From Myxococcaceae bacterium (lineage in GTDB: Bacteria; Myxococcota; Myxococcia; Myxococcales; Myxococcaceae), in NCBI GenBank assembly GCA_019694575.1, contig JAIBBR010000008.1:1-64000 (forward strand): 64,000 bases of DNA, given 5' to 3'. Every line of letters starts with the position of its first letter. Positions within the stretch are counted from its first letter, which is position 1. Shown in pieces: positions 39,147-46,868 of the stretch. Position numbers and translations under genes: made by a program. The notes beneath the pieces were generated by a model. It ran no database searches. It saw only the letters and a program-made list of their open reading frames with translations, and was not told the DNA's origin.

Positions 39147-39806
39147 TTATAGCGCTTTTGAAGGAGCGGCTTCAGCCTTCTCGGCCTTGGTGCCCGCGCG
39201 GCGGGCTTTCCACCACTCCCACAAGCCGGGTGAGAGCGAGAGAAAGACCACCGCGATAATGACCTTTTCGATGTGCTTGTCGATGTTGGGAATGACGTTG
39301 CCCAAGAAGTAGCCAAGCAGCGACATCGAGAGAATCCAACCGGCGGCGCCGATGATGTTGTACGTGGCGAAGCGGCGGTACGGCATTTTCGCCATGCCCG
39401 CCACCACTGGCACGAAGGTGCGCACCAAGGGCATGAAGCGGGCGATGATAATCGCCTTGCCTCCGTGTTTCTCATAGAAGGCCGCCGCCGCCTGCAAGTG
39501 CGAGGGCTTGAAGAAGCGTGATTCGGGCCGTGAAAAGAGCATTGCTCCCGAGCGTTTGCCAATGACGTATGAAGTGGCGTCGCCCAAAATCGCTGAGGGA
39601 ATCAGCACCGCGTTGAGCAGCCAAATGTTCAAATCGCCCTTCGCCGCATAGAGCCCAGCCACCACGAGCAGCGAGTCACCCGGCAGAAAAAAGACCATCG
39701 CGCCGGTCTCTAAAAAGATGACCAGGGCCATGCCCCAAATGCCCGCCACTGTCACCAACGCGCCGGGGTTGCGAATCCACTCGACGATTTTTTCCAAGTA
39801 CTCCAC
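39147..39806 (-). CDS. DedA-family membrane protein
   Basis: A 219-residue inner-membrane protein of the DedA/SNARE-associated family, members of which act in lipid scrambling and envelope homeostasis. Family motifs: ETGAMVFFLPGDSLLV in the first helix pair, the EKHGGKAIIIARFMPLVRTFVPVVAG motif (the conserved FxRF/PLVRT region), and PYRRFATYNIIGAAGW. The start is GTG at 39806 with a GAGG site 8 bases upstream. The neighbouring START-domain gene makes a shared lipid-related role possible. Confidence 0.92.
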   Translation of the reverse strand: MEYLEKIVEWIRNPGALVTVAGIWGMALVIFLETGAMVFFLPGDSLLVVAGLYAAKGDLNIWLLNAVLIPSAILGDATSYVIGKRSGAMLFSRPESRFFKPSHLQAAAAFYEKHGGKAIIIARFMPLVRTFVPVVAGMAKMPYRRFATYNIIGAAGWILSMSLLGYFLGNVIPNIDKHIEKVIIAVVFLSLSPGLWEWWKARRAGTKAEKAEAAPSKAL

Positions 39807-39909
39807 TTTGTCGACCTCAGCTCGAAAGTAAGTGCAGCGCGAATCGGCCTAACACCGCTTCGAATAGCCAGATTCTCCACCGAAGTAAAAGGCTGCGCTC
39901 AAGACATGA

Positions 39910-39945
39910 AAAAGCCCGTGGCCCCCGAAGGCGACACGGGCTTTT
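39910..39945 (-). terminator. intrinsic terminator after the ExbB/ExbD operon
   Basis: Arms AAAAGCCCGTG and CACGGGCTTTT form an 11-base stem around a 14-base loop, and the minus-strand transcript continues into T residues. It lies 20 bases past the last exbD stop. The same structure could also stop plus-strand transcripts. Confidence 0.85.
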
Positions 39946-39964
39946 CGAAGCTTCAATCGAAGGC

Positions 39965-40540
39965 TTATTGAACCGCCGGAGCCGCCGCGGGCGTCGAACC
40001 ATCACCTTTCGATAACACGGCGAAGTTGATGTTGCCGTACCCCGCAGAAGCGCAAGAGAACATCACCCGCTTGATGATTTTGAACTGCACTTCTTTGTGC
40101 GCCTGAATGTTCACATTGCCTTTGAACTCTTCAGCGCCCTGCACCATGGCGTGCAAGTCTTCGAAGCGCTTCTTCATGTCGCGCATCTTCTCTTCGAGCG
40201 CGGGAATGTTCAGGTACTCGTCGCGGGTGAAGTCTTCGACGCGGCCAATGCTCTGACCGTCGCAGAACACTTCATTCATCGTCACCATCACCACGGGGTC
40301 GGCTTGAATCTCTTGCACGTGGGCAGCTTCGGGCAGCTGCACGTCTTTTGATTGCTGAATCAACTCACCGGTCGCCGAGAAGTTGGCGATGAGGAAGAGC
40401 ACGATGATGACGAACATGTCGACCAGCGGAGTGACGAGCAGGTCGGCGAAGGTTGCCTTTCTGCCGTGCCCGCCATGACCGAACACCTTTGAATGCTCGA
40501 GCCGTTTACCGAATCGCTTGCCTGGAACTTTGATGGCCAT
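39965..40540 (-). CDS. ExbD/TolR-family protein (second copy)
   Basis: A 191-residue proton-channel subunit with one transmembrane helix (about 34-52, LVTPLVDMFVIIVLFLIAN) that keeps the essential Asp (LVD). The periplasmic domain is larger than usual, with a helical insert (EEKMRDMKKRFEDLHAMVQ) and a Pro/Ala tail. The basic, His-rich N-terminus (KVFGHGGHGRK) is unusual. An AAGGA site about 9 bases before the ATG supports the start. Third gene of the ExbB-ExbD-ExbD operon, followed by a terminator. Confidence 0.9.
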   Translation of the reverse strand: MAIKVPGKRFGKRLEHSKVFGHGGHGRKATFADLLVTPLVDMFVIIVLFLIANFSATGELIQQSKDVQLPEAAHVQEIQADPVVMVTMNEVFCDGQSIGRVEDFTRDEYLNIPALEEKMRDMKKRFEDLHAMVQGAEEFKGNVNIQAHKEVQFKIIKRVMFSCASAGYGNINFAVLSKGDGSTPAAAPAVQ

Positions 40541-40553
40541 GTGTACTTTGTCC

Positions 40554-41036
40554 TTAGCCCATCGCCGGAGAGACAGAGACGCTGGGGAACTGCGAACCGA
40601 TGCACTCGTCGATGATACTCACCAAGTCTTCGTAACGAACTGCGTCTTCGGTCTGCAGCGTGACGACTTGCTGATCAGGGTATTGACCCTTAATTTCTTT
40701 CAGCTTGGCAGTGAGCTTGGCGAGGTCAATCTTGTTGTTGGCGAGCCGGGTAATCGGAATCGGGTCGAAGGGCTGACCACCCAAAGTGACTTTGAGCTCT
40801 TTGTCCGAAATGAGCACCGTCACGGGGGGAATTTCTTTCGGCTGCTCTTGCTGATCAGTCGAAGGACCTCCCGACTGTGAAACCTGCAGGCGGCCAATCT
40901 GTGTCCACACCGCGGTCATGATGAGGAACGCGATGGTCACGGCCATCAGGTCGATGAACGGCACCAAGTTGATGGCGGTATCCAGCGGCTTTTTGCCGCC
41001 TTTTTTGGAGTCGCCTAAATCCATTCCACCGGCCAT
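40554..41036 (-). CDS. ExbD/TolR-family protein (first copy)
   Basis: A 160-residue partner of the ExbB-like protein. One transmembrane helix (about 24-43, INLVPFIDLMAVTIAFLIMT) with the channel Asp (FID), then a short linker and a periplasmic alpha/beta domain (VTVLISDKELKVTLGG, YPDQQVVTLQTEDAVRYEDLV). Proton flow through this helix with the ExbB helices drives the motor. It lies 13 bases upstream of the second ExbD copy. Two TolR-type partners per TolQ-type protein is the AglR-AglQ-AglS arrangement of Myxococcus gliding motors, as well as of other paralogues. Confidence 0.92.
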   Translation of the reverse strand: MAGGMDLGDSKKGGKKPLDTAINLVPFIDLMAVTIAFLIMTAVWTQIGRLQVSQSGGPSTDQQEQPKEIPPVTVLISDKELKVTLGGQPFDPIPITRLANNKIDLAKLTAKLKEIKGQYPDQQVVTLQTEDAVRYEDLVSIIDECIGSQFPSVSVSPAMG

Positions 41037-41136
41037 GCGTCTGCTCCGATTCTAAAAGCCCGGCGGCTACAGCTTACCGGGTGGGTTCTTCTAAAAATTC
41101 AACGTTGTTACCTCTGACAGCGGGGCGCCGGTTCGG

Positions 41137-41164
41137 TTCCCTCCTCCGGCACCGAAGGAGGGAA
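41137..41164 (-). other. hairpin between exbB and exbD genes
   Basis: Perfect 9-base arms TTCCCTCCT and AGGAGGGAA around a 10-base loop, in the 149-base gap inside the operon. With no T tract it could be an RNA-processing site or a partial terminator that sets the motor-subunit ratio. Confidence 0.5.
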
Positions 41165-41185
41165 TATGCCGAGCGCCTTGACGCT

Positions 41186-41917
41186 TTAGTCTTCGGCTTG
41201 CGCGGGCACCGTCATGTTCTTGAACTTGTCTTTGTTCTGAACAATCAGGTTCAACACGGCTACCGAGGTCTCGTTCATGTCGGCGATGAGGGCGTTGGTA
41301 CGGCCACCGAGCACCGAGAAGAGCACCAGCATCGGAATAGCGGTGAGCAGACCAAACATGGTGCAGTTCATCGCTTCAGCAATACCGTTGGCGAGAATGG
41401 TCGCTTTGTCGGCCGGGTTCACGTTCGCCACGCCTTCGAAGCAGAGAATCAGACCGTTCACGGTACCGAGCAGACCGGCGAGCATCGCCGCGTTGCCGAG
41501 CATCGCCAAGTAACCGGTACGTGCTTCGAGCTTGGGCGTCTCGCGCAGCGCCGCCTCGTCGAGGCCGGCTTGCACTTCTTCTTCGCCCTTCGGAACGTTC
41601 ATCAAACCCGCCTTGATGACGTTGGTCAGCGGGGTGGGCTTTTGGCCGGCCGTGTAGTTGATGGCCTTGTCCAAGTCGCCCGCATAAATGTGCTTTTTCA
41701 AACCGCGCAAGAAGCCGTCTTTGTTGATCGACGCTTGAACAAAGAGCACCATCACGCGCTCGAGCACAATGGCCAAGCCAATGACCAAGCACAGCGCGAT
41801 GGGGTACATGCCCCAACCGCCGTTGTTCCAGCGCGTGGCAATCTGACCGAAAATACCTTCACCACCACCTGCGTGTGCTGCTTCGGCCGCCAGAACATGT
41901 AAACTCGATAGATTCAT
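41186..41917 (-). CDS. MotA/TolQ/ExbB-family proton channel protein
   Basis: A 243-residue inner-membrane protein from ATG 41917. Three hydrophobic helices: about 38-57 (GMYPIALCLVIGLAIVLERV), about 135-158 (GNAAMLAGLLGTVNGLI, the conserved family signature) and about 175-200 (GIAEAMNCTMFGLLTAIPML). These are the ExbB/TolQ pattern. The N-terminal tail is Ala/Gly/His-rich. It heads an operon with two ExbD-like genes. Partners could be TonB (26648), the TonB-like protein (35103) or the GltJ-like protein (12708). Confidence 0.93.
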   Translation of the reverse strand: MNLSSLHVLAAEAAHAGGGEGIFGQIATRWNNGGWGMYPIALCLVIGLAIVLERVMVLFVQASINKDGFLRGLKKHIYAGDLDKAINYTAGQKPTPLTNVIKAGLMNVPKGEEEVQAGLDEAALRETPKLEARTGYLAMLGNAAMLAGLLGTVNGLILCFEGVANVNPADKATILANGIAEAMNCTMFGLLTAIPMLVLFSVLGGRTNALIADMNETSVAVLNLIVQNKDKFKNMTVPAQAED

Positions 41918-42158
41918 ATTTGCTTCGGTGCCTCCGTGAGAGCGACCCCCGAAAATGGGAGCCGATCTGAGCGTCAAGCTCAAAAAGTTTGCGGACAATA
42001 CGTGTGCTCTGAAAACAGTGTCAAGGTACCAATCGGTGTACAAAACTCAGACAACGGTGGAGCATAAAAGCGCCTAAAAAGCGATCAGCACCTTCATAAA
42101 CCCCCGCCATACCAACCTCACCGCCACCCGCCTTTACCCCATAGCAAAAACAGAGCCC

Positions 42159-42938
42159 ATGGCCCGCAAGCGCATTGGAGAAGTTCTTCTCGAAAAGGGA
42201 GTCATTTCTCAAGCACAGCTCGATCAGAGCCTTGCTCTGCAGAAGCGCCTGAACCTGAAGGCGGGCCCGGCGTTGGTGCAAAGCGGCCATATTTCTGAAG
42301 AAGAGCTGGTGGCTACGCTCTCTGAAGCGCTCAACATCAGCATCGTACACTTGCCGGCCATCGTTCCCGACTGGAGCGCGGTGCACATGCTGCGCGCCCG
42401 TTTTTGCGAATTGAACGATGTCTTTCCGTTTGCCATTGATAAAAGCGGCCCGAAAAAAACCCTGGTGGTGGCACTGTCTGACCCACTCGCGGCGCCCACG
42501 CTGTCGGAAATCGAATTCACCACTGGGCTGCCGGTGTCACCGCGGCTTGCCACGTTGACGGCGATTCGCGCGGCCATCGCGCGCTACTACCATAAGGCGG
42601 CAGGGCCCACGCCAAGTGCGCCCGGCCCGGCGGCCCCCTTCGCTCCGCTTCTTTCTGCAAGCCCGGGAAGCAAGAGCGCCTTGCCCACAGCCGCGCCCCA
42701 GTCACTTGAAGAAGACGAGCCCATCGTGATGGGAACGGTGTTGCTCGATGAAGAGCTGCCCACCCGCCCAATGCCAGCAATTGTGCCCAGCCGCGCGCCC
42801 ATGCTGGCCGGCAAAGCAGACGACGCCACGGCGGTCACGCTCGAGAAAAAATTCTGGGCGATGCTCCGTATTTTGGAACGCAAAGGTCTCGTCACCAAAG
42901 ACGAGTTCGCCAATGAGTTGAAAGACGACGAAGAGTGA
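42159..42938 (+). CDS. MshEN/GspE N-terminal-domain protein
   Basis: A 259-residue cytoplasmic protein whose first about 150 residues match the GspE/MshE N-terminal domain: MARKRIGEVLLEKGVISQAQLDQSLALQK, SGHISEEELVATLSEALNISIVHL, VVALSDPLAAPTLSEIEF. A variable Ala/Pro linker and a short helical C-terminus follow (EKKFWAMLRILERKGLVTKDEF). No ATPase domain is present. In MshE this domain binds c-di-GMP, so a ligand-sensing adaptor for a secretion or pilus motor is possible. It is divergent from the ExbB operon. Confidence 0.85.
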   Translation: MARKRIGEVLLEKGVISQAQLDQSLALQKRLNLKAGPALVQSGHISEEELVATLSEALNISIVHLPAIVPDWSAVHMLRARFCELNDVFPFAIDKSGPKKTLVVALSDPLAAPTLSEIEFTTGLPVSPRLATLTAIRAAIARYYHKAAGPTPSAPGPAAPFAPLLSASPGSKSALPTAAPQSLEEDEPIVMGTVLLDEELPTRPMPAIVPSRAPMLAGKADDATAVTLEKKFWAMLRILERKGLVTKDEFANELKDDEE

Positions 42939-42982
42939 GTGATTCGACCGTTTGCTGACTTTGCTTTTTCAAGAAGAGCACT

Positions 42983-43020
42983 GCGAACAAAGCCCAGTTG
43001 ATGAACCAGGCTTTGCTCGC
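42983..43020. terminator. 12-bp hairpin between convergent genes
   Basis: GCGAACAAAGCC and GGCTTTGCTCGC pair at 11 of 12 positions with one wobble, around a 14-base loop. It sits between the MshEN gene (+) and a minus-strand small gene, fitting a bidirectional terminator, though the T tracts are short. Confidence 0.5.
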
Positions 43021-43037
43021 AGGCAAGACTTCCAACG

Positions 43038-43283
43038 TTACTTACCCTTCACTGAAATCGATTCGGCGGTCATGGTGTATTCAATGGTGACTTTGGCCCC
43101 CACCTTGAGGTCGCCTTCCACCTTGGCTGACCCCTTCTTGATGGTCCATTTGTCCTTACCCTTTTGAACCACGACGGCATCGTCGCGCACTTCGAGCACG
43201 GGCCCAGTCACTTGATAGGTCTTGTCTGCCGCAAACGCGAAGCCTGAGACCATCAATGCTGTCGCCAAAAAAAATGCACGCAT
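43038..43283 (-). CDS. small secreted beta-rich protein
   Basis: An 81-residue exported protein. Signal peptide about 1-20 (MRAFFLATALMVSGFAFAA), then about 60 residues with strong beta propensity (TYQVTGPVLEVRDDAVVVQKGKDKW) and a Lys-rich end, like a small OB-fold/DUF5666-type domain. AGGAG lies 7 bases before the ATG at 43283, which fixes the start. The next gene on the strand is upstream at 43732. Function unknown. Confidence 0.72.
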   Translation of the reverse strand: MRAFFLATALMVSGFAFAADKTYQVTGPVLEVRDDAVVVQKGKDKWTIKKGSAKVEGDLKVGAKVTIEYTMTAESISVKGK

Positions 43284-43321
43284 CACTTTTCTCCTCAAAC
43301 GAAGACTCGATGGTCGGCAGG

Positions 43322-43732
43322 TTATTTGCCCGCGGGAGCCTCAGGGTTCAGGCCAGCCTTCGCCTTGACCGCGTGTGAACCTTTTTTCAACGTCTTCTTC
43401 GCACCATTGTTGGCCTCACCAGCGAGCGGTACGGCCGCCACCTTGGCAGTGCCCTTATCAACCATGTCGGCGCCTTTCGCTTCGGCCTGATCAACAACCG
43501 CTCCAGCCTTCTCTTTTCCCGTTGCGACCGCCCCATGAGCCGCATCGCCAGCCATGGCCTTACCCGTGTCTACGGCATCGGCCGCGGCGGCAGTGGTTGC
43601 TGTTTTGGCCTTGTGAGCCGTGGTCTTCACGTCAGCCGCAGTGGGAGCCGCCGGAACCGCGGGGGCTGCCGGCGTGCCCTGCGCGAAAGCCAGTGAGCTG
43701 AACAGCATTCCTGCCGAGATGAACTTCTTCAC
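43322..43732 (-). CDS. secreted Ala/Lys-rich protein
   Basis: A 136-residue exported protein, start GTG 43732 with AAGGAG upstream (9 bases). After the signal peptide (about 1-17, ending AFAQ) nearly the whole protein is low-complexity Ala/Lys/Thr/Asp with repeated helical KTATTAAAADAV-like blocks, similar to LEA or apolipoprotein-like helices. A protective or scaffolding role in the periplasm is possible; no motif points further. It is close to the 43038 gene (38 bases). Confidence 0.7.
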   Translation of the reverse strand: MKKFISAGMLFSSLAFAQGTPAAPAVPAAPTAADVKTTAHKAKTATTAAAADAVDTGKAMAGDAAHGAVATGKEKAGAVVDQAEAKGADMVDKGTAKVAAVPLAGEANNGAKKTLKKGSHAVKAKAGLNPEAPAGK

Positions 43733-43964
43733 TTGGTAAATCTCCTTTATGGCGCCGGAATATCCGGTCGCACATCGTTCGACCTAGCACTGAAGGTCGT
43801 ATTCATTCACCAGTGAACTTCTTCACCCACGCTACCCAGTAGCTGCAGGTTGTTCCGCCACCGCCGCACAAAGCCGTTGGGGTCTTTGTGCCATTGCCCC
43901 GCCTTTGGTACGGAACAAGCTCATGAGCTACACGGCCACCGTCAACGACTGATAAGCAAGTCGC

Positions 43965-44250
43965 ATGCGCGCACGGAGGCACGTGGTGACCCTCGGCGAG
44001 GCGGCGGCATTCGCTGTGAACGGCGATCATCAGCACGCCAGCGAGTTGATCGACCTCTTGACCGACGGAGAGCGTTGCTGACCGCATGGGTAGCGCTGGG
44101 TGAAGTTGAGCGGGCCGTCGAATTTGCAGAAGACTGCTTCGATGAGGTGACTGTCGTTTCTCCGCTCGTGGTGGGGCTGATATCGCTCGGGCGTATTGAG
44201 GGAAGCAGTCGCTCGGTTCGCGCGAGGCTTGCCATATGCTCGCACCCGCA
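43965..44250 (+). pseudogene. remnant of a helical-repeat protein gene, one frameshift
   Basis: Frame from ATG 43965 gives a 38-residue helical sequence (LGEAAAFAVNGDHQHASELI) ending at TGA 44079. The next frame continues without a break from 44075 with LLTAWVALGEVERAVEFAED. Together they read like a repeat protein with one -1 (or +2) shift near 44070. It runs antisense to the minus-strand frame 43803-44087. Probably a decayed gene. Confidence 0.35.
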
Positions 44251-44390
44251 AAAACACCGCTTCGCTGGTGCCAGCACTACTCGCCCTCGGAGCGACTCCG
44301 AGCGTCCCTGCTCGATGCGTGGTTTCGCGCTGATGCTTTGAGGGAGCGCGCGGGAAAGACCTTTATATTCAGGCATTTATCAAAACAATA

Positions 44391-44449
44391 CCACTTACCC
44401 ACAGGTTCTACTGGCAGTTTCCCGCAGCAATTAGCACCACTTTCCCACA
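44391..44449. repeat. three 13-bp iteron-like direct repeats, 23-bp period
   Basis: Copies start at 44391 (ccacttacccaca), 44414 (gcagtttcccgca) and 44437 (ccactttcccaca), each 23 bases apart. Two helical turns of spacing suggests cooperative protein binding. Similar arrays occur at replication origins and at IS21-family element ends. Confidence 0.55.
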
Positions 44450-44500
44450 TTGAACTGTGACGCTCAGTGTCCAGGAGATCGACCGGGCCGCGACTGAATT

Positions 44501-45403
44501 TTAGGACTCAAGCGGAGCGATGAAGGGGTTCATCTGCCCCTCATGAAGGTCACTCTTGCGTCTCGGCTCGACGGGAAGCCCGAAGCGCAAACCGGTTCGG
44601 GCGTCGAAGTATGCCGGGTCACGGAGCCCAAGGTTCGCCCCCACGTACACGGTGAGCCAACGCGAAAGCGGCAATTCGATCCGGATGCTCAAAAGCCACG
44701 GCTTGTCGAAATGTTGGTAGCCCCAATAAGTGCGCGCTTCGACGATTAGGTGAAACTCTGGGCGACCCGCGCGAACTCCGAGCGAAAAACTGGGTGCATC
44801 GTTTTGTCCGAATGCGCCTTGCTGCCAAGCAAGAAAGCCACCGTTGAAAACGGCATCAATGCTCCACCCGCGCGGTAGCACGAAGCGGTGCGAAAAGAGC
44901 AAATCGAACAAATAACCTGGCGCGTTGATGAACCGGTGATCGAAAAAGTCTTTGCCGGTAGTTGTCTTCACCAACGCACGCAAGCTGACCGACGGCCACT
45001 GCAAGCCGCCATTGAAGATGAGAAATTTTCCACCGATGCGAATGTCAGCCTTGCTGAAACCATTCCACGTGCTGGGCTGCCACGCGGCGCGCGTTTCGAC
45101 TGAAGCGAGCCACCATTCGAAAGGCTGCCCTTCAACCAGCACCGAAGCACGCCCTAAAAAGGGCACTTCCACGCGAAAGGGCATTGTCAGCGAGGCATCA
45201 TCAGCGCCAAACACTGACTGCGTGCGCTGCACCGCCACACCCCACTCGATTTGGGGAGAAGGCGCAACCCACGCGGGCTCATTGGCTGGCGGAGGTAGCG
45301 CGTTAGGGCCAAGCTGCCCCGGGTTGTAGGCGTCGCGCCCAAGGTCTTGCGCTGCTGCGCGAAAAGCGAAGACCAGCGCTCCGGTGAAGAGCACACGCCT
45401 CAA
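44501..45403 (-). CDS. putative outer-membrane protein with beta-barrel features
   Basis: A 300-residue exported protein. The likely start is TTG 45403, whose TTG overlaps the upstream TGA (TTGA); GGGAG sits 7 bases upstream. A signal peptide (about 1-18, VLFTGALVFAFRAAAQ) precedes strands with alternating aromatic residues (FLIFNGGLQWPSVSL, YLFDLLFSHRFV) and ends on a basic, non-barrel tail. The three genes 44501-46762 are probably one operon of envelope proteins. Length and strand pattern suit a 12- to 14-strand barrel, not proven. Confidence 0.68.
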   Translation of the reverse strand: MRRVLFTGALVFAFRAAAQDLGRDAYNPGQLGPNALPPPANEPAWVAPSPQIEWGVAVQRTQSVFGADDASLTMPFRVEVPFLGRASVLVEGQPFEWWLASVETRAAWQPSTWNGFSKADIRIGGKFLIFNGGLQWPSVSLRALVKTTTGKDFFDHRFINAPGYLFDLLFSHRFVLPRGWSIDAVFNGGFLAWQQGAFGQNDAPSFSLGVRAGRPEFHLIVEARTYWGYQHFDKPWLLSIRIELPLSRWLTVYVGANLGLRDPAYFDARTGLRFGLPVEPRRKSDLHEGQMNPFIAPLES

Positions 45404-45975
45404 AACGCGACTCCCGTCTCGAGACTGAAATACGGCACCACACCAGGCTGAGAAGAAGTTCCCGCGTCTTTGTTGAAAAAGAAGGCAAAGGAGCGCGAGA
45501 CGACACCCCCCTGAACACTGAGCGCCCAGCGCTCGAAAAAATGAAACGCCCACCCTGCCGCCAGCCAGCCCGCGGTCTGAACTTGAAGGTTGTATGAGGC
45601 TTCACGGCCCTCAGTTCCCACACTGTTGATTTCGCGCCCTACATGAACCTCAATGCCGGGCGAGACAAACAGCTGCGTGGGCGCGCGCCCGAGTGGGTAG
45701 AAACGCACCGCGGTACCCAAATGAAACTCGAAATCGGGGCCCAGCCGCATGTTAGAAATATTCGTTCCGCCATTGCCGAAGCGGTAACCCGTGCGCACAA
45801 GAAACGCAGTGTACGCGCTGGTGGCACGCTCATAGCCCAGGGCGATTTCGCCTTTTAACCCGAGCGGCACCAAGTCTACCGTCAGCACGTTGCTCAACGG
45901 CTTCATCTCGCCCACTGCTGACACGGAGCCAGCAGGAGCAGCCGAGAAAACGAGCCATAGTGCAACGGTCAACAC
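45400..45975 (-). CDS. putative outer-membrane beta-barrel protein
   Basis: A 191-residue exported protein starting at GTG 45975. Signal peptide (about 1-20, VALWLVFSAAPAGS), then regularly spaced amphipathic strands (GEIALGYERATSAYTAFLVRTGYRFG, TAGWLAAGWAFHFFERWALSVQGGVV) and a terminal ETGVAF, ending in Phe as barrels do. It overlaps the next gene by 4 bases and follows the 45983 gene by 7 bases. Small OmpW/OmpX-like barrel is plausible. Confidence 0.72.
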   Translation of the reverse strand: MLTVALWLVFSAAPAGSVSAVGEMKPLSNVLTVDLVPLGLKGEIALGYERATSAYTAFLVRTGYRFGNGGTNISNMRLGPDFEFHLGTAVRFYPLGRAPTQLFVSPGIEVHVGREINSVGTEGREASYNLQVQTAGWLAAGWAFHFFERWALSVQGGVVSRSFAFFFNKDAGTSSQPGVVPYFSLETGVAF

Positions 45976-45982
45976 GCAGGCT

Positions 45983-46762
45983 TTAAAAGAACGCCGCCAA
46001 GCCCAGCGACGCGCCTTGGCTCAGGCCGGTGGCGAACTCGAAGACACGCACCGATGAAGCGCTCGACGTCGCACTCACCGGCGACATGCCCATGTTCGTC
46101 ACCGTGGTGCTGGTGTTGGTGCTGTTGGCGCTGACGAAGGTGAGGTTCACCGCGTATTCCGCGAAAATCATGAAGTGCGGGTACAAGCGCCAGCCCACGC
46201 CCAAAATACCGCGCGCACCAAAGCCAAAGCTTGTCGACGTGTCGTCTCGCACCGAAACTTGGTTCATCACCGAGACATCGTCGCGCCAGAAGGTGTTTTG
46301 GGTGCTGATGTCGAACATCAAACCGGCTCCCACGTAAGGCGCCAAGTCGCCATCGAGCAAACGCCGCAGCAAGTCGGCGCCCAGGGTGATGCCGAAGGTC
46401 GACGTCGGGCTGGGGCGGGTCAGCGAATGCGTCACCGTGGTCATGTCATTGGCCGTGGTGGTGGTGGTCGTCACCACCGCCGGGTCAGACGTGCGCCGCA
46501 GCGACACCGTGGGCCGTAACCAGAGGTTCGCATTCAAAGGCAGCAGCACGCCGATGCCGCCGTTGAAACCCGACAGCACGCCAGCATTCTGAAAAATATT
46601 CTGCAGGTTGAACACCACTCCCAACGACGGCTCGAAGGTAGCGTGGGAGCTCTTGGCATGGCCGTCAGTCTTTTCAGACGTGAGGTCCACTTCATCGGCG
46701 AGCGCAACCGACGACGCCATGCAAACCGCGGTCAACAGCGACAACCATGCACGTTTGAGCAT
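45983..46762 (-). CDS. putative outer-membrane beta-barrel protein
   Basis: A 259-residue exported protein, ATG 46762 with GAGGA upstream. Signal peptide (about 1-22, VCMASSVALA), then Gly-rich barrel strands (FNGGIGVLLPLNANLWLRPTV, FGFGARGILGVGWRLYP, FATGLSQGASLGLAAFF at the C-terminus, ending in Phe). An OmpA/OmpW-type barrel with a Thr-rich loop (TTTTTTAND) is the best reading. It begins a likely three-gene envelope operon. Confidence 0.75.
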   Translation of the reverse strand: MLKRAWLSLLTAVCMASSVALADEVDLTSEKTDGHAKSSHATFEPSLGVVFNLQNIFQNAGVLSGFNGGIGVLLPLNANLWLRPTVSLRRTSDPAVVTTTTTTANDMTTVTHSLTRPSPTSTFGITLGADLLRRLLDGDLAPYVGAGLMFDISTQNTFWRDDVSVMNQVSVRDDTSTSFGFGARGILGVGWRLYPHFMIFAEYAVNLTFVSANSTNTSTTVTNMGMSPVSATSSASSVRVFEFATGLSQGASLGLAAFF

Positions 46763-46868
46763 CTGCTTTATCCTCTTTTCGAAAAAGGGCCGAACGCTCG
46801 GCCGCGTGACAAGGCCTGAACTCTACCCACGCCTGGGGAGTCTCAAAATCTTCGGCCGCCACAGACAG

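Larger units (their letters stand above)
43733..44500. other. 768-base gene-poor segment
   Basis: No intact gene recognised. Contents: a degenerate plus-strand frame (43965-44250), an opposing 94-codon minus-strand frame (43803-44087) that I cannot validate, a 7-base hairpin CTCGGAG-CGA-CTCCGAG at 44286-44302, and three 13-base iteron-like repeats (44391-44449). It looks like a scar of an old insertion or gene decay. Confidence 0.5.

Noticed and set aside
43803-44087. 94-codon minus-strand frame in the gene-poor segment
   Set aside because: Cannot be validated; it is antisense to a plus-strand frame of better composition and lacks a ribosome-binding site or motif.
44286-44302. 7-bp hairpin CTCGGAG-CGA-CTCCGAG as a terminator
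   Set aside because: No T tract and no gene end close by; noted only as part of the gene-poor segment.
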